A stretch of 46,805 bases of DNA from Aminicella lysinilytica (lineage in GTDB: Bacteria; Bacillota; Clostridia; Peptostreptococcales; Anaerovoracaceae): the NCBI RefSeq assembly GCF_004362975.1, contig NZ_SNXO01000016.1:1-46805 (forward strand), given 5' to 3'. Below, piece by piece: positions 33,737 to 41,896 of the stretch (position 1 is its first letter; each line of letters starts with the position of its first letter). The notes beneath the pieces were generated by a model. That model was given only the letters and a program-made list of their open reading frames with translations, made no database searches and was not told the origin of the DNA. Position numbers and translations under genes: made by a program.

Positions 33737-34705
33737 CTATGCTATGAATTTTTGATGCGATACCTTCACGTTGTTTTGATTTACTATTGCATATTGCATA
33801 GTGGTGTCAATCTGTGAATGCCCAAGTATCCTTTGTACTTGTTCTATTGGCATTCCCTTGTCTATAGCCCTCGTGGCCATTGTTCTTCTAAACTTATGTG
33901 GATGAATTTTCTCCAAGTTCAGCTTCCTTCCCAGTTCTCTTAATCTTATTTCTACTCCACTTATCTTCAAGCGATTATAAGGTGCATCTAGTGAAACAAA
34001 TAATGCTCGTTCCTGATCACTCCTGCTTGATATATATTTTTGTAAATGTATCTTTGCCTTCGCGTCAAAATACACTATTCGTTCCTTATCTCCCTTGCCA
34101 AATACAACGCATTCTCTGGACTCGAAATTAATATCATCAATGTTAAGGTTTACAAGTTCGCCAACTCGCATACCAGTTGAATATAGTAAATCTATAATGG
34201 CTACATCTCGCAATTCCGTACAGCCATCTCGAAGTTTCTCAATACACTCATCTGTAATAACATTCTTTACAGGCTTCTTGGTACGTATCTTATGGATTCT
34301 TCGCATTGGGCTTTTCAGTATGTAATCTTCTTCCTCAAGCCAGGAAAAGAAACTGGAAATATTCCTTCTTACATTGTCTACTGTAACCTTGCTGCAATCG
34401 TTCCAGTTTTGATATTCAGCTAAATAACTTCGCATATTCTCTGTAGTCACCCGTCTCACCGAATTATCAAGTTTCGACAAAAGACGTTCCATAGTAGTTC
34501 TGTAATATGCTATTGTCCTTTGAGAACAACCTTCCACAGTCTTTGCCTCAAGGAATAGCCTAAGATACTCATCATTTGCAATGGTCTGTTTCTCAGCCTC
34601 ATTATCAGCAAACTTCTTCAACATCACTTCCTGTAACTTTTTTAGTTGTGCTACGTTTAGCACCTCTGCCATTTCATTTATGACAGCAATTATTTTTTCT
34701 TCCAT
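33737..34705 (-). CDS. Tyrosine recombinase between two hsdS genes
   Basis: A 322-residue tyrosine recombinase. I use the ATG at 34705 (AGGTG 7 bp upstream) rather than the GTG nine bases earlier. The SAM-like core-binding domain spans about 40-135 (RTIAYYRTTMERLL, SSFFSWLEEEDYI). The catalytic set is complete: Arg180 (TGMRVGEL), Lys204 (FGKGDKER), His270/Arg273 (HPHKFRR), His296 (LGHSQIDTT) and Tyr305. Recombinases lying between hsdS genes are known to shuffle specificity domains by inversion. Here both hsdS genes and the recombinase gene point the same way, with 52 bp after hsdS and about 80 bp before the second hsdS. Confidence 0.93.
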   Translation of the reverse strand: MEEKIIAVINEMAEVLNVAQLKKLQEVMLKKFADNEAEKQTIANDEYLRLFLEAKTVEGCSQRTIAYYRTTMERLLSKLDNSVRRVTTENMRSYLAEYQNWNDCSKVTVDNVRRNISSFFSWLEEEDYILKSPMRRIHKIRTKKPVKNVITDECIEKLRDGCTELRDVAIIDLLYSTGMRVGELVNLNIDDINFESRECVVFGKGDKERIVYFDAKAKIHLQKYISSRSDQERALFVSLDAPYNRLKISGVEIRLRELGRKLNLEKIHPHKFRRTMATRAIDKGMPIEQVQRILGHSQIDTTMQYAIVNQNNVKVSHQKFIA

Positions 34706-34757
34706 TATGGTCACCTCGTTTCTTATGATACGAGTATACCATTTAATTTAATCTACT

Positions 34758-35888
34758 TTATCCAAAATATTTCTGCATCAGACTATCGAATAGCAACTGC
34801 GTTTCATCCAATGATTTCTGAATCTTAGCTTTTGATTTGTCGACTTGATTGACGAATGCCTCAAACTCATTCTGCATCTCTATTGGTGGCACAATAATAA
34901 GCACAGTTCGTGCATCATTTTTGGTAATAGTCTTGGTTACAGCACCTCTCACATATTGTTGTATTTCTCTTTGTCCATACTCAGATGTAAGAAGATAATA
35001 AAGGAATTTCACATTAATACGTTCATCATATCTAAACATAAATGCATTTCTGCCTAATGACGCAGGCATATCTATCTGTGGCATCAAATAAATCTTTCCT
35101 GCACTGCCAATCTTATTCATAATTATTTCACCACCATATATCTTTGACTTAGCTAATAGTTCATAGGCACTCTCATCAATATATTTAATAGCAGACCTAT
35201 CGCCTGATTCCAAATCAGTTGTTCTTACCATCCATGCATAATTATATTTATCATACATTGTTACGCCACCATCTAAAGTTTTATAGCTTCCATTCGAGCT
35301 AAAATCAGTTAACAGTGTCATATAATCACCCATAGCTGCTTTTACAAATCCCTTTTCATTATTAACTGGATTTCCAAACATCTCGACAAATCGGGCTTTG
35401 ATAAGCCCGTCAAGTTCAATAATTTGCTTTTCCCTAACAGCAATGATGTCTTGGATCGTATTGAGTTTTTTAATGATTTTAAGTTGTCGTTCCTTACTAT
35501 ACTTTGGTATAACCATTTGGCGCATTGAAGCCTGCGTTAGCTTTTGTCTAGTCGCTCCATTTACTATTCCATCTGTATTATAAAACATTAAAGAATAACA
35601 TAAAAAATCAATGTCAATCAGTTTTTTGGGTTTTAGCACATGTGCATGGTTATTTACCCAACACTTTCCAGATACTCGATATGCTATCGGCCTTGTTTTT
35701 GAGCCAAAATTCCCACCATCTTCCGCAAGTAAAACTAGTTCATCATCGAAAATGTAACCAGCAACATGGTCCTGAACTCCGTTTGCGCCATAATACGGGT
35801 ATTCTCCTTCTTGTCTATCCGCTTCGGTAATCGGAACCCTTTGAGAATCCAATATGTCACAGCAATCCTCTAATCTATAAGTTTCCAT
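34758..35888 (-). CDS. hsdS: Type I specificity subunit, full-length expressed copy
   Basis: A 376-residue HsdS. The ATG at 35888 follows GGGG and lies 17 bp after the hsdM stop, whose TGA overlaps an in-frame TTG of the shared leader. Two recognition domains are separated by the conserved LIKARFVEMFGNPV helix and closed by a C-terminal helix (KSLDETQLLFDSLMQKYFG) that the second copy lacks. The recognition domains are dissimilar to those of the other copy except in the repeats, so the two would specify different DNA targets. Coupled to hsdM, this is the copy that sets current methylation. Confidence 0.92.
   Translation of the reverse strand: METYRLEDCCDILDSQRVPITEADRQEGEYPYYGANGVQDHVAGYIFDDELVLLAEDGGNFGSKTRPIAYRVSGKCWVNNHAHVLKPKKLIDIDFLCYSLMFYNTDGIVNGATRQKLTQASMRQMVIPKYSKERQLKIIKKLNTIQDIIAVREKQIIELDGLIKARFVEMFGNPVNNEKGFVKAAMGDYMTLLTDFSSNGSYKTLDGGVTMYDKYNYAWMVRTTDLESGDRSAIKYIDESAYELLAKSKIYGGEIIMNKIGSAGKIYLMPQIDMPASLGRNAFMFRYDERINVKFLYYLLTSEYGQREIQQYVRGAVTKTITKNDARTVLIIVPPIEMQNEFEAFVNQVDKSKAKIQKSLDETQLLFDSLMQKYFG
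34829..34900. repeat. 72-bp direct repeat, copy B
   Basis: Same 72 bp as 32572-32643, in the 3' part of the full-length hsdS. Copies are 2257 bp apart and parallel. Confidence 0.95.
35365..35405. repeat. 41-bp direct repeat, copy B
   Basis: Same 41 bp as 33096-33136, in the central conserved region. Copies are 2269 bp apart and parallel. Confidence 0.95.
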
Positions 35889-35894
35889 ATCTTC

Positions 35895-35909
35895 CCCTAC
35901 AAATCTCAA
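35895..35909. repeat. 15-bp direct repeat, copy B (hsdM/hsdS junction)
   Basis: CCCTACAAATCTCAA again, overlapping the hsdM stop codon and carrying the hsdS ribosome site. Confidence 0.85.
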
Positions 35910-37411
35910 TTCTCATTCAATAACGATTCGAGTTCAGCCAGTTCCGACTGGATCTCTGCTTCTATGCTTTTGATGTTTCCAAGTATTTCTTCCGTTGGCG
36001 GATACTCTACCGGAACATATTCGATTTCCTTGTATTTGTTGATTGACAAATCGTATTCGTTATCAACTATGTCCTGCTTAGGAACGAGGAAACTCTGGTC
36101 AGTGCGCTTTCTATCAACTTCTTTATCTCTATTATGAAAGCGTTCTATAATGTCAGGGATATCGTTTTCCTCAACTTCGGATCTTTTATCATCCAAGCTG
36201 TATCCATCCGCCTTCATATCGTAGAACCAGACATTGTCCGTTCCACCGGCTCCCGTCTTGGTAAATATCAATATAGCCGTTGATACACCGGCATAGGGTT
36301 TGAACACGCCTGACGGCATGGAAATAACCGCTTCCAGCCTATTACCTTCGATCAGCTCAGTGCGTATGGCTTTGTGCGCTTTGGATGACCCAAACAGCAC
36401 CCCATCCGGAACAATGCATGCGCAACGGCCGCCCACCTTTAGCATTCTAAGAAACAACGCCAGGAAAAGCAACTCGGTTTTCTTTGTTTTGCAAACTTTC
36501 AAAATATCCGTTGATACCGAATCATAGTCCAAGCTACCCTTGAAAGGAGGATTTGCCAAGACCAGCGAATATTTGCCTTTGTCCTGATTCTGATCAGAAA
36601 GGCTGTCTCTATACTCAATATACGGATTAGTTATTCCGTGTGTCATCATATTCATGGCACCAATGCGCAACATGGTACGATCCATATCATATCCGAAAAA
36701 CATATGATTCATATAATGATCTTTCTTCACCTTGTCAAAGAAAATTTCTTCCTTGTATTCCGATTTCAAATACTCACCTGCTGCAATAAGAAAACCCGAG
36801 GTTCCGCAGGCAGGATCACATATCACATCATCCGGTCTCGGCTGCATCAGTTTAACCATCATACTGATTATATGACGAGGCGTCCTAAATTGTCCGTTGC
36901 GTCCTGACTGGGCAATCTTGGAAAGCAGGTATTCATATACATCTCCTCTGACATCAGTATTCTGAGATTCTGTCATTAAATCGAAAATATCATCTAACTT
37001 GCTTACAACTTTTGACAATAACAACGGTGTTGGCAATTTAAAAATCGCATCGTCCATATACTTGGAATAAGCGCTATCCTTATCATCATGAAGAGTTTTG
37101 ATAAACGGAAATACCCACTCCTGCATTACTGAATACATTTTACTGGCAGGATAATCATGAAATATCGACCATTTAAGCTGACTGCCTTCAACTTTTCTAT
37201 CGCCTATTTCTACTTCGCCAGCAAATATGCTTTCATAAGACAGGCCCAACATAGCACTTTCCTTGGCGTGGATATTATCAGTCTCGTCAAGGTCGTGTAT
37301 AAAAATCAGATATGTAATCTGTTCTATTACTTCCAAAGGATTTACTATTCCTCCTGCAGCGAAGTCATCCCAAAGTCCATCTATTTTGTTTTTTAATTCT
37401 CCTGTTATCAT
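35906..37411 (-). CDS. hsdM: Type I DNA methyltransferase subunit M
   Basis: A 501-residue N6-adenine methyltransferase. Helical N-terminal domain to about 150, SAM motif I DPACGTSGFL at 199-208, catalytic motif IV NPPF near 290, and a C-terminal coiled region (IKSIEAEIQSELAELESLL) that contacts HsdS. The ATG follows the fic stop codon with no gap, and its TGA overlaps the hsdS leader, so fic, hsdM and hsdS are translationally linked. Confidence 0.96.
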   Translation of the reverse strand: MITGELKNKIDGLWDDFAAGGIVNPLEVIEQITYLIFIHDLDETDNIHAKESAMLGLSYESIFAGEVEIGDRKVEGSQLKWSIFHDYPASKMYSVMQEWVFPFIKTLHDDKDSAYSKYMDDAIFKLPTPLLLSKVVSKLDDIFDLMTESQNTDVRGDVYEYLLSKIAQSGRNGQFRTPRHIISMMVKLMQPRPDDVICDPACGTSGFLIAAGEYLKSEYKEEIFFDKVKKDHYMNHMFFGYDMDRTMLRIGAMNMMTHGITNPYIEYRDSLSDQNQDKGKYSLVLANPPFKGSLDYDSVSTDILKVCKTKKTELLFLALFLRMLKVGGRCACIVPDGVLFGSSKAHKAIRTELIEGNRLEAVISMPSGVFKPYAGVSTAILIFTKTGAGGTDNVWFYDMKADGYSLDDKRSEVEENDIPDIIERFHNRDKEVDRKRTDQSFLVPKQDIVDNEYDLSINKYKEIEYVPVEYPPTEEILGNIKSIEAEIQSELAELESLLNEN

Positions 37412-38470
37412 TTATTCGTTCTCCCTATTCCATACATAGGAGGTATATCTTCCTCCGCCAATTTTAACTATCTTATTGCTCTCCATGAGTTCCTTCAATG
37501 TACGCTGAACTGTTGTCTGACTTATATCAGGACATAATTTCATAATCTCTGCTTTAGTAATGTTACCAAGATTATTTTCTATAATTCTTTCCACCCTATC
37601 CGGCTTGGCAGATTCGTTACTACTTGATACTGCAACGCGATTCGAAAGTTCTCTATATGCTGCAACTACAATCCCCAGCATATATGTCAAGAAAGGTAAA
37701 TAGTCATTTTCCCCTTCATGCCATCCAACAGAGCTTTCCTTAAGAACCTCATAGTAAGTTTCTTTGCTATCATTGATAAGCTTCTCTATGCTTATATATT
37801 TCCCTACTGTATAATCGTTTCTGTACAGCAAAAGCAGTGTGAGTATCCTGCTCATTCTGCCATTACCATCTGTAAACGGATGTATGCAGAGAAAATCCAG
37901 TATGAACATTGGGATCGCCATCAGTGGATCTACTTGTGCACCTGACATTGCTCTATCATATGCATTACATATAGCCTCTATTGACTCAGGTGTTTCCCAG
38001 GCTGGAACCGGCTGAAACCGCACTGTTTCTTCTCCTTTTTCATTGATCTCACCAATGATATTATCTCCTGCTTTGAAGCTTCCACCAATTGATGAACCAG
38101 TAAATTTATATAAGTCCCGGTGGAGTTGCAATATTATGGATGGCTTCAACGGCAAATATTCGTAGCTCTCATGTACAGTCGTCAACACGTCACGGTATCC
38201 CGCTATCTCACGTTCGCTCCTGTTCTTCGGCATCGTCTTATCCATTACTATTTGCTTAAGACGCTTTTCATTGGTATAAATACCCTCAATTCTATTCGAA
38301 GCATCTGTGCTCTGTATCTTAGCAACATTCATCAGCTGTGTAAGAGTGTCTTTCCTAGTCTCCATGAACAGTGTCTGCTGACCTTTATACTCATGAATTG
38401 TAGTCAAAAGAGAAACCACCTCCGGTTTCATCAATAGCTCTATTCTGTTTTCATAATTGTAATCACGCAT
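37412..38470 (-). CDS. Fic family protein leading the hsd operon
   Basis: A 352-residue Fic protein with the complete active motif HPFTDGNGRMSR at 197-208 (His for base catalysis, Asp for Mg, GNGR for the phosphates), so it should transfer AMP (or another nucleotide part) to Ser/Thr/Tyr targets. An N-terminal inhibitory helix, S58-N-R-I-E62-G63, matches the class II self-inhibition motif. A C-terminal winged helix (about 290-345, ITKAEIMKLCPDISQTTVQRTLKEL) suggests DNA binding. Fic genes recur at the head of type I operons; the target is unknown. It has a perfect-consensus promoter with a palindrome directly upstream. Confidence 0.92.
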   Translation of the reverse strand: MRDYNYENRIELLMKPEVVSLLTTIHEYKGQQTLFMETRKDTLTQLMNVAKIQSTDASNRIEGIYTNEKRLKQIVMDKTMPKNRSEREIAGYRDVLTTVHESYEYLPLKPSIILQLHRDLYKFTGSSIGGSFKAGDNIIGEINEKGEETVRFQPVPAWETPESIEAICNAYDRAMSGAQVDPLMAIPMFILDFLCIHPFTDGNGRMSRILTLLLLYRNDYTVGKYISIEKLINDSKETYYEVLKESSVGWHEGENDYLPFLTYMLGIVVAAYRELSNRVAVSSSNESAKPDRVERIIENNLGNITKAEIMKLCPDISQTTVQRTLKELMESNKIVKIGGGRYTSYVWNRENE

Positions 38471-38529
38471 ACTATTTCCTTTTCAACGGTATGTAATAAT
38501 CGCTATTGTTACAGTTCTCTCTAAGTTAA

Positions 38530-38598
38530 ATTATAATTAGTCTACTTGGTCATGTCAATCTTTAATTTAGTCATTTTTGACAAAATGACTAAATTAAA
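38530..38598 (-). promoter_or_regulatory. fic-hsd promoter with 17-bp-arm palindrome upstream
   Basis: TTGACA (38553-38558) and TATAAT (38530-38535) on the - strand, 17-bp spacer: a perfect consensus promoter. Two bases upstream of the -35 lies a palindrome, TTTAATTTAGTCATTTT / AAAATGACTAAATTAAA (38561-38598, 4-bp centre). Position fits an activator site or an upstream repressor site. Confidence 0.75.
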
Positions 38599-38627
38599 AA
38601 CGATGACCCACATATTGTGAATCATCG
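38596..38627 (-). terminator. Terminator of the MazG-like gene
   Basis: CGATGA/TCATCG with inner CACA/TGTG, followed on the - strand by five T that run straight into the palindrome upstream of fic. Confidence 0.75.
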
Positions 38628-38683
38628 AGTAGTAGCTCCAATTCAATTCAATTGCGAACGCCTCATATGTTTCCTTCTCCAGC

Positions 38684-39013
38684 CTATAATTTGTCGTACT
38701 TGTCGCTCTTACCGCGGCACTTTTCGACAGGATATTTCTTCTTGTTCTCTTCCAGTTTGCGAAGGATCTCGCCTTTCAGGTCTATGTCGATCTTGTCCGC
38801 AAGCATGAAGCAGTACATCATCACATCGGCGATTTCATCGCTGACTTCGCCTTTGTTATAGGAATTATCCCATTGAAGACACTCCAGCAGTTCGCCTGCT
38901 TCGATAGCTACAGACTTAGCCAGATTCTCAGGACTGTGGAACTGATCCCAGTCGCGCTCTTCGTTGAACTCTCGCAGTTCACTTTTTATTTCATCGAATT
39001 CCGTCATTTTCAA
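38684..39013 (-). CDS. MazG-like nucleotide pyrophosphohydrolase
   Basis: A 109-residue all-alpha NTP pyrophosphatase of the MazG/RS21-C6 type. Metal-binding motifs are EAGELLECLQW (ExxE of helix two) and SDEIADVMMYC (ExxD of helix three); the tail is basic (KCRGKSDKYDKL). Small single-domain members hydrolyse (d)NTPs such as dCTP or modified nucleotides, cleaning the nucleotide pool. It is a single gene with its own promoter and terminator, bracketed by two near-identical palindromes, and stands next to the restriction operon. Confidence 0.88.
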   Translation of the reverse strand: MKMTEFDEIKSELREFNEERDWDQFHSPENLAKSVAIEAGELLECLQWDNSYNKGEVSDEIADVMMYCFMLADKIDIDLKGEILRKLEENKKKYPVEKCRGKSDKYDKL

Positions 39014-39039
39014 GCACCTCTTAGTTAATCATTACTTAC

Positions 39040-39067
39040 ATTATACCAAATGATACTGATTTCTCAA
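39040..39067 (-). promoter_or_regulatory. Promoter of the MazG-like gene
   Basis: TTGAGA (39062-39067) and TATAAT (39040-39045) on the - strand, 16-bp spacer. The second palindrome lies about 17 bp upstream of the -35. Confidence 0.75.
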
Positions 39068-39083
39068 TATCCAGGCGTAATTC

Positions 39084-39140
39084 AATTTAGTCATTCTACA
39101 TTTTAATTTAGTCATTTATTCAAAAATGACTAAATTAAAA
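39084..39140. repeat. Second palindrome with extra half-site
   Basis: TTTTAATTTAGTCATTT (39101-39117) and its exact complement (39124-39140) form a 17-bp-arm palindrome almost identical to the one at 38561-38598. A further half-site, AATTTAGTCATT, lies at 39084-39095, exactly 21 bp (two helical turns) from the left arm core. Confidence 0.9.
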
Positions 39141-39165
39141 CGGCGATTCGTCAATAGAATCACCG
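39137..39165 (-). terminator. Terminator of the Cys-rich peptide operon
   Basis: On the - strand CGGTGATTC pairs with GAATCGCCG (one G-T-type mismatch), followed by TTTTAATTT, which merges into the second palindrome. The layout copies that at the end of the MazG-like gene. Confidence 0.65.
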
Positions 39166-39254
39166 CTCCATGTTTGCATCAGTGGTCTCTGTGCTTTTCC
39201 TTTCGCTTAAGCTGTTTCTGCTGGAATTTCTGCAACAACTGAATCTGCCAGGCT

Positions 39255-39440
39255 CTATTGCCCGGTGTAAAATTTCTGTTTCTGTACGAACAACTTGTAA
39301 TCGTTCTTCTCGCTACATTCTTCTTCGCTTATGCTCTGCTCGTATTCATCAACTTCGATGGCGCAGCAGCTGCCGGCGGCAAGCTTGCACTCAGGAAATT
39401 TACTGCAGATAAACTGATAACACTTCTTAGTTTTCTCCAT
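39255..39440 (-). CDS. Small Cys-rich protein
   Basis: A 61-residue protein with six cysteines (MEKTKKCYQFICSKFPEC..SCCAIEVDEYE..EEEC), followed by an acidic then aromatic/basic tail. The Cys spacing suggests a small metal site or disulfide-rich peptide; there is no signal peptide, so a zinc or Fe-S site is more likely. AAGGAG precedes the ATG, 14 bp after the DUF4428 gene, in the same transcript. Unknown function. Confidence 0.6.
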   Translation of the reverse strand: MEKTKKCYQFICSKFPECKLAAGSCCAIEVDEYEQSISEEECSEKNDYKLFVQKQKFYTGQ

Positions 39441-39454
39441 TCGGAATCATCTCC

Positions 39455-40294
39455 TTACGCTAAAAGCAGATCCGAGATCCTGTTTGCTCTTTCTACGTGC
39501 TTGATAATATTTGCAATTTTACTTAGATAGATGTCATCCTTGATTCCTGATACCACTGCTTCCGCCATTGGCTCATTGTCATTGGCTCCGATAATGGCAT
39601 CGACTGCCTTGCCGCGATCTATGGCACCATCCTCTGACTCTATCAGGCTCTTGAGTCTGGCGATCTGCTCCTTTATCTCCTTTCTGCGGAATTCTCCGTT
39701 AAATTCCAAACCGCGTCTATACATGAACTTCCTCTGAGGCACTTTCATGACTGTAGTTTTGAAGTTCATCTGATAACTGATCTCCGTAAGATAAGGATGG
39801 TCCAGTTCTATATGCAGAATGAAGTCGTAGCGCCAGTAAACTTTATCATAGTTTTCCTGCAGCAACTGAGCGCTGGTTTTCTTCACTGCGTACTGGTCCT
39901 TGGTCTCGCTCCAGTCCTCGGCGACTTCCAGATAAACATCTCTGACCTGTGAAAAACTGATAATGTCAGGGTTCTTCTCTCTGAAGGTCTCTTCAGGTCC
40001 TTCGACTACGACGAAATTCCTGTTTTCGCCATCGTAAATAAACTGAGTAGCAACCGGGTATTTCTTGACGCCCCAGGCCTTAGTCACATTGAAATTGTCA
40101 AGCTTGCCGCGATTCTCCCGGCGAGCTGCTATCTGATTCTTAATTGACTCTGTTGTGGCTCCATCGTAATCCGTAAACCAGGGTGACAACTTCTCCACGC
40201 ATTCCTTACAGATCTTGCCGTCGGAAATCTTCTTTCCTGACAAAAGGTCTGCGGTACCTCCGCATACTGCGCATTCTTTAGAAAACAGTCCCAT
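39455..40294 (-). CDS. DUF4428 zinc-ribbon protein
   Basis: A 279-residue cytoplasmic protein. The N-terminus MGLFSKECAVCGGTADLLSGKKISDGKICKEC is the four-Cys (CxxC..CxxC) zinc ribbon of DUF4428. A coiled linker follows, then a mostly beta domain (VEGPEETFREKNPDIISFSQVRDVYLEV) resembling the PH-like domains often attached to DUF4428. A helical tail ends ERANRISDLLLA. The role of the family is unknown. It sits 33 bp after prsW with AAGGAG, so it belongs to that operon. Confidence 0.85.
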   Translation of the reverse strand: MGLFSKECAVCGGTADLLSGKKISDGKICKECVEKLSPWFTDYDGATTESIKNQIAARRENRGKLDNFNVTKAWGVKKYPVATQFIYDGENRNFVVVEGPEETFREKNPDIISFSQVRDVYLEVAEDWSETKDQYAVKKTSAQLLQENYDKVYWRYDFILHIELDHPYLTEISYQMNFKTTVMKVPQRKFMYRRGLEFNGEFRRKEIKEQIARLKSLIESEDGAIDRGKAVDAIIGANDNEPMAEAVVSGIKDDIYLSKIANIIKHVERANRISDLLLA

Positions 40295-40327
40295 AAGGTT
40301 GATCTCCTTTCGTTCTGTCCGCCGTTG

Positions 40328-41044
40328 CTACAGCGGCCTGTCGGTCTTGGAATCGTGACGAACCAGGAAAAATACGAAAATATACATAGCTATGACAAAG
40401 GTCACGAACAACGTCATAGAATTATTGGTATTTACCATCAGGCACGAATCGTAAAATCCATGGAAAAATACTGCGCTGAAATAAGCCAGGAACAGGCAGA
40501 ATTTTGCGCGGCCATGATTCCCGCGAGCAGCCTGCAGCTTGGCATTGCCGTAGAATGTACCCATGAACACAGAGAAGCTCAGGTGTCCCGGGATGGCCAG
40601 CAGGGCCCTGCTGGTGGCAACGGACAGGCCGTAACCCATGACATACTGCAGATTCTCGATGGCCGCGAAGCCCAAAGACACTGCAACTGCATAAACAACG
40701 CCGTCGAAGCGATAGTTGAAATTCGGGTCGTTCCAGGTCCGCTTTTTCAGGAATAGAAACTTGAAGCCCTCTTCAACGACAGCCACCACAAGAAAAGCGA
40801 ATATTATTTTGTAGTACTGGCTGTGGGTGCTGACGAATTTCGGCAACAGCCACTGACCCGCGCTTTCGGCAATCATTGAGCAAAATGCAGCCAGCACGCC
40901 AAATCCCAGGAGGCCGATTATCATGCCGACAGGTTCCTTCTCCACTTTGTCCTGCTTGTAAATTATGACCAGCAGAATAATTGCCGGCAGCACCGCCGCC
41001 GTAAAATAAATCATCATTATACTATTGAAAATTCCAAAAAACAT
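40328..41044 (-). CDS. prsW: PrsW family intramembrane protease
   Basis: A 238-residue membrane protein with about eight helices. Metalloprotease motifs are present: VVEEGFKFLFLK (EExxK), FAAIENLQYV (ENxxY), AIPGHLSFSVFMG (HxxF/W) and FFHGFYDS (HxxxD). In B. subtilis PrsW cuts the anti-sigma factor RsiW at site 1. No anti-sigma or ECF gene is nearby. GAGG precedes the start; DUF4428 follows in the same transcript. Confidence 0.9.
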   Translation of the reverse strand: MFFGIFNSIMMIYFTAAVLPAIILLVIIYKQDKVEKEPVGMIIGLLGFGVLAAFCSMIAESAGQWLLPKFVSTHSQYYKIIFAFLVVAVVEEGFKFLFLKKRTWNDPNFNYRFDGVVYAVAVSLGFAAIENLQYVMGYGLSVATSRALLAIPGHLSFSVFMGTFYGNAKLQAARGNHGRAKFCLFLAYFSAVFFHGFYDSCLMVNTNNSMTLFVTFVIAMYIFVFFLVRHDSKTDRPL

Positions 41045-41062
41045 ATATTAGTCCTCACTTGT

Positions 41063-41854
41063 TTACACATCTGTAGCTTGTTCCAGGGCCACCTGGAATC
41101 CCATGCGCAAGGCCTTCCGGCTCATCCAGCTGGCGAAGAGCCAGGCGGCGTAGGTGCCAAATGTGTATCCGATAAATGCCACCGGGCATGTTATCCACGG
41201 CGTCGAATTGATTATATCCGGCACATGTAATGCCGCAAGTACCGGCATGTCCGGCAGTTGTATGTGCATAAGGAACATGTAGTTCCAGCCCATGACAATA
41301 TCTGTGATCAGGACTCCGATGACCGCCACGGTGTTGACTATCAGGGCGTTCCAGAGTTCCTTCTTACCTATGAGTCTGTGGTAGTGGACGATCCTCAGCA
41401 GGGCCACATAAGTCATGCCGATGTGCATAGTAAAGTAGGCCCAGCGTGTAATGTGGGGAAAGGCAAAGGGTTTGGGGCTGGAAAAGAACACAGCCATAAT
41501 TCCCCCGTAAATGCACGCCATTATGGAGAAATCCTCCAGGGGTTTGATGTGGACGAAATACGTCAGGCATATGAGTATGCCGGCTATTCGGCAGATGTAC
41601 AGAGGATATGGATCTCCGCCTGCGCCGAGAACAAAATACCAGTAATAATATATGCCCTGAGCGCCGATGATGACAAAGACCATGACTTTCTCCACGGCCT
41701 CGAAAATCGGCATCTTGAGTATATCGCCGGAACGTCTGAACATCCATATGAAGCCTATGACAAATGCAATGCACACAAAAATATGGCCAATGCTCAGGTT
41801 ATTGAACACTTCGTCATAATCCAGTCTTGTCATATGCTCAAACAGTTGCTTCAT
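41063..41854 (-). CDS. YwaF family membrane protein
   Basis: A 263-residue protein with about seven membrane helices, matching the YwaF/TIGR02206 family: PLYICRIAGILICLTYF, YGGIMAVFFSS, FPHITRWAYFTMHIGMTYVALLRIV and DIVMGWNYMFL. Function of the family is unknown. GGGGG precedes the start. It lies 18 bp upstream of prsW and is probably co-transcribed with it. Confidence 0.85.
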   Translation of the reverse strand: MKQLFEHMTRLDYDEVFNNLSIGHIFVCIAFVIGFIWMFRRSGDILKMPIFEAVEKVMVFVIIGAQGIYYYWYFVLGAGGDPYPLYICRIAGILICLTYFVHIKPLEDFSIMACIYGGIMAVFFSSPKPFAFPHITRWAYFTMHIGMTYVALLRIVHYHRLIGKKELWNALIVNTVAVIGVLITDIVMGWNYMFLMHIQLPDMPVLAALHVPDIINSTPWITCPVAFIGYTFGTYAAWLFASWMSRKALRMGFQVALEQATDV

Positions 41855-41896
41855 CCGGTGATACCCCCAGTCATCTAATTAAGCTCTGGCTTGCCA

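Noticed and set aside
32564-35909. Classic inverting hsdS shufflon
   Set aside because: All repeats and both genes are in the same direction, so inversion between these copies cannot occur.
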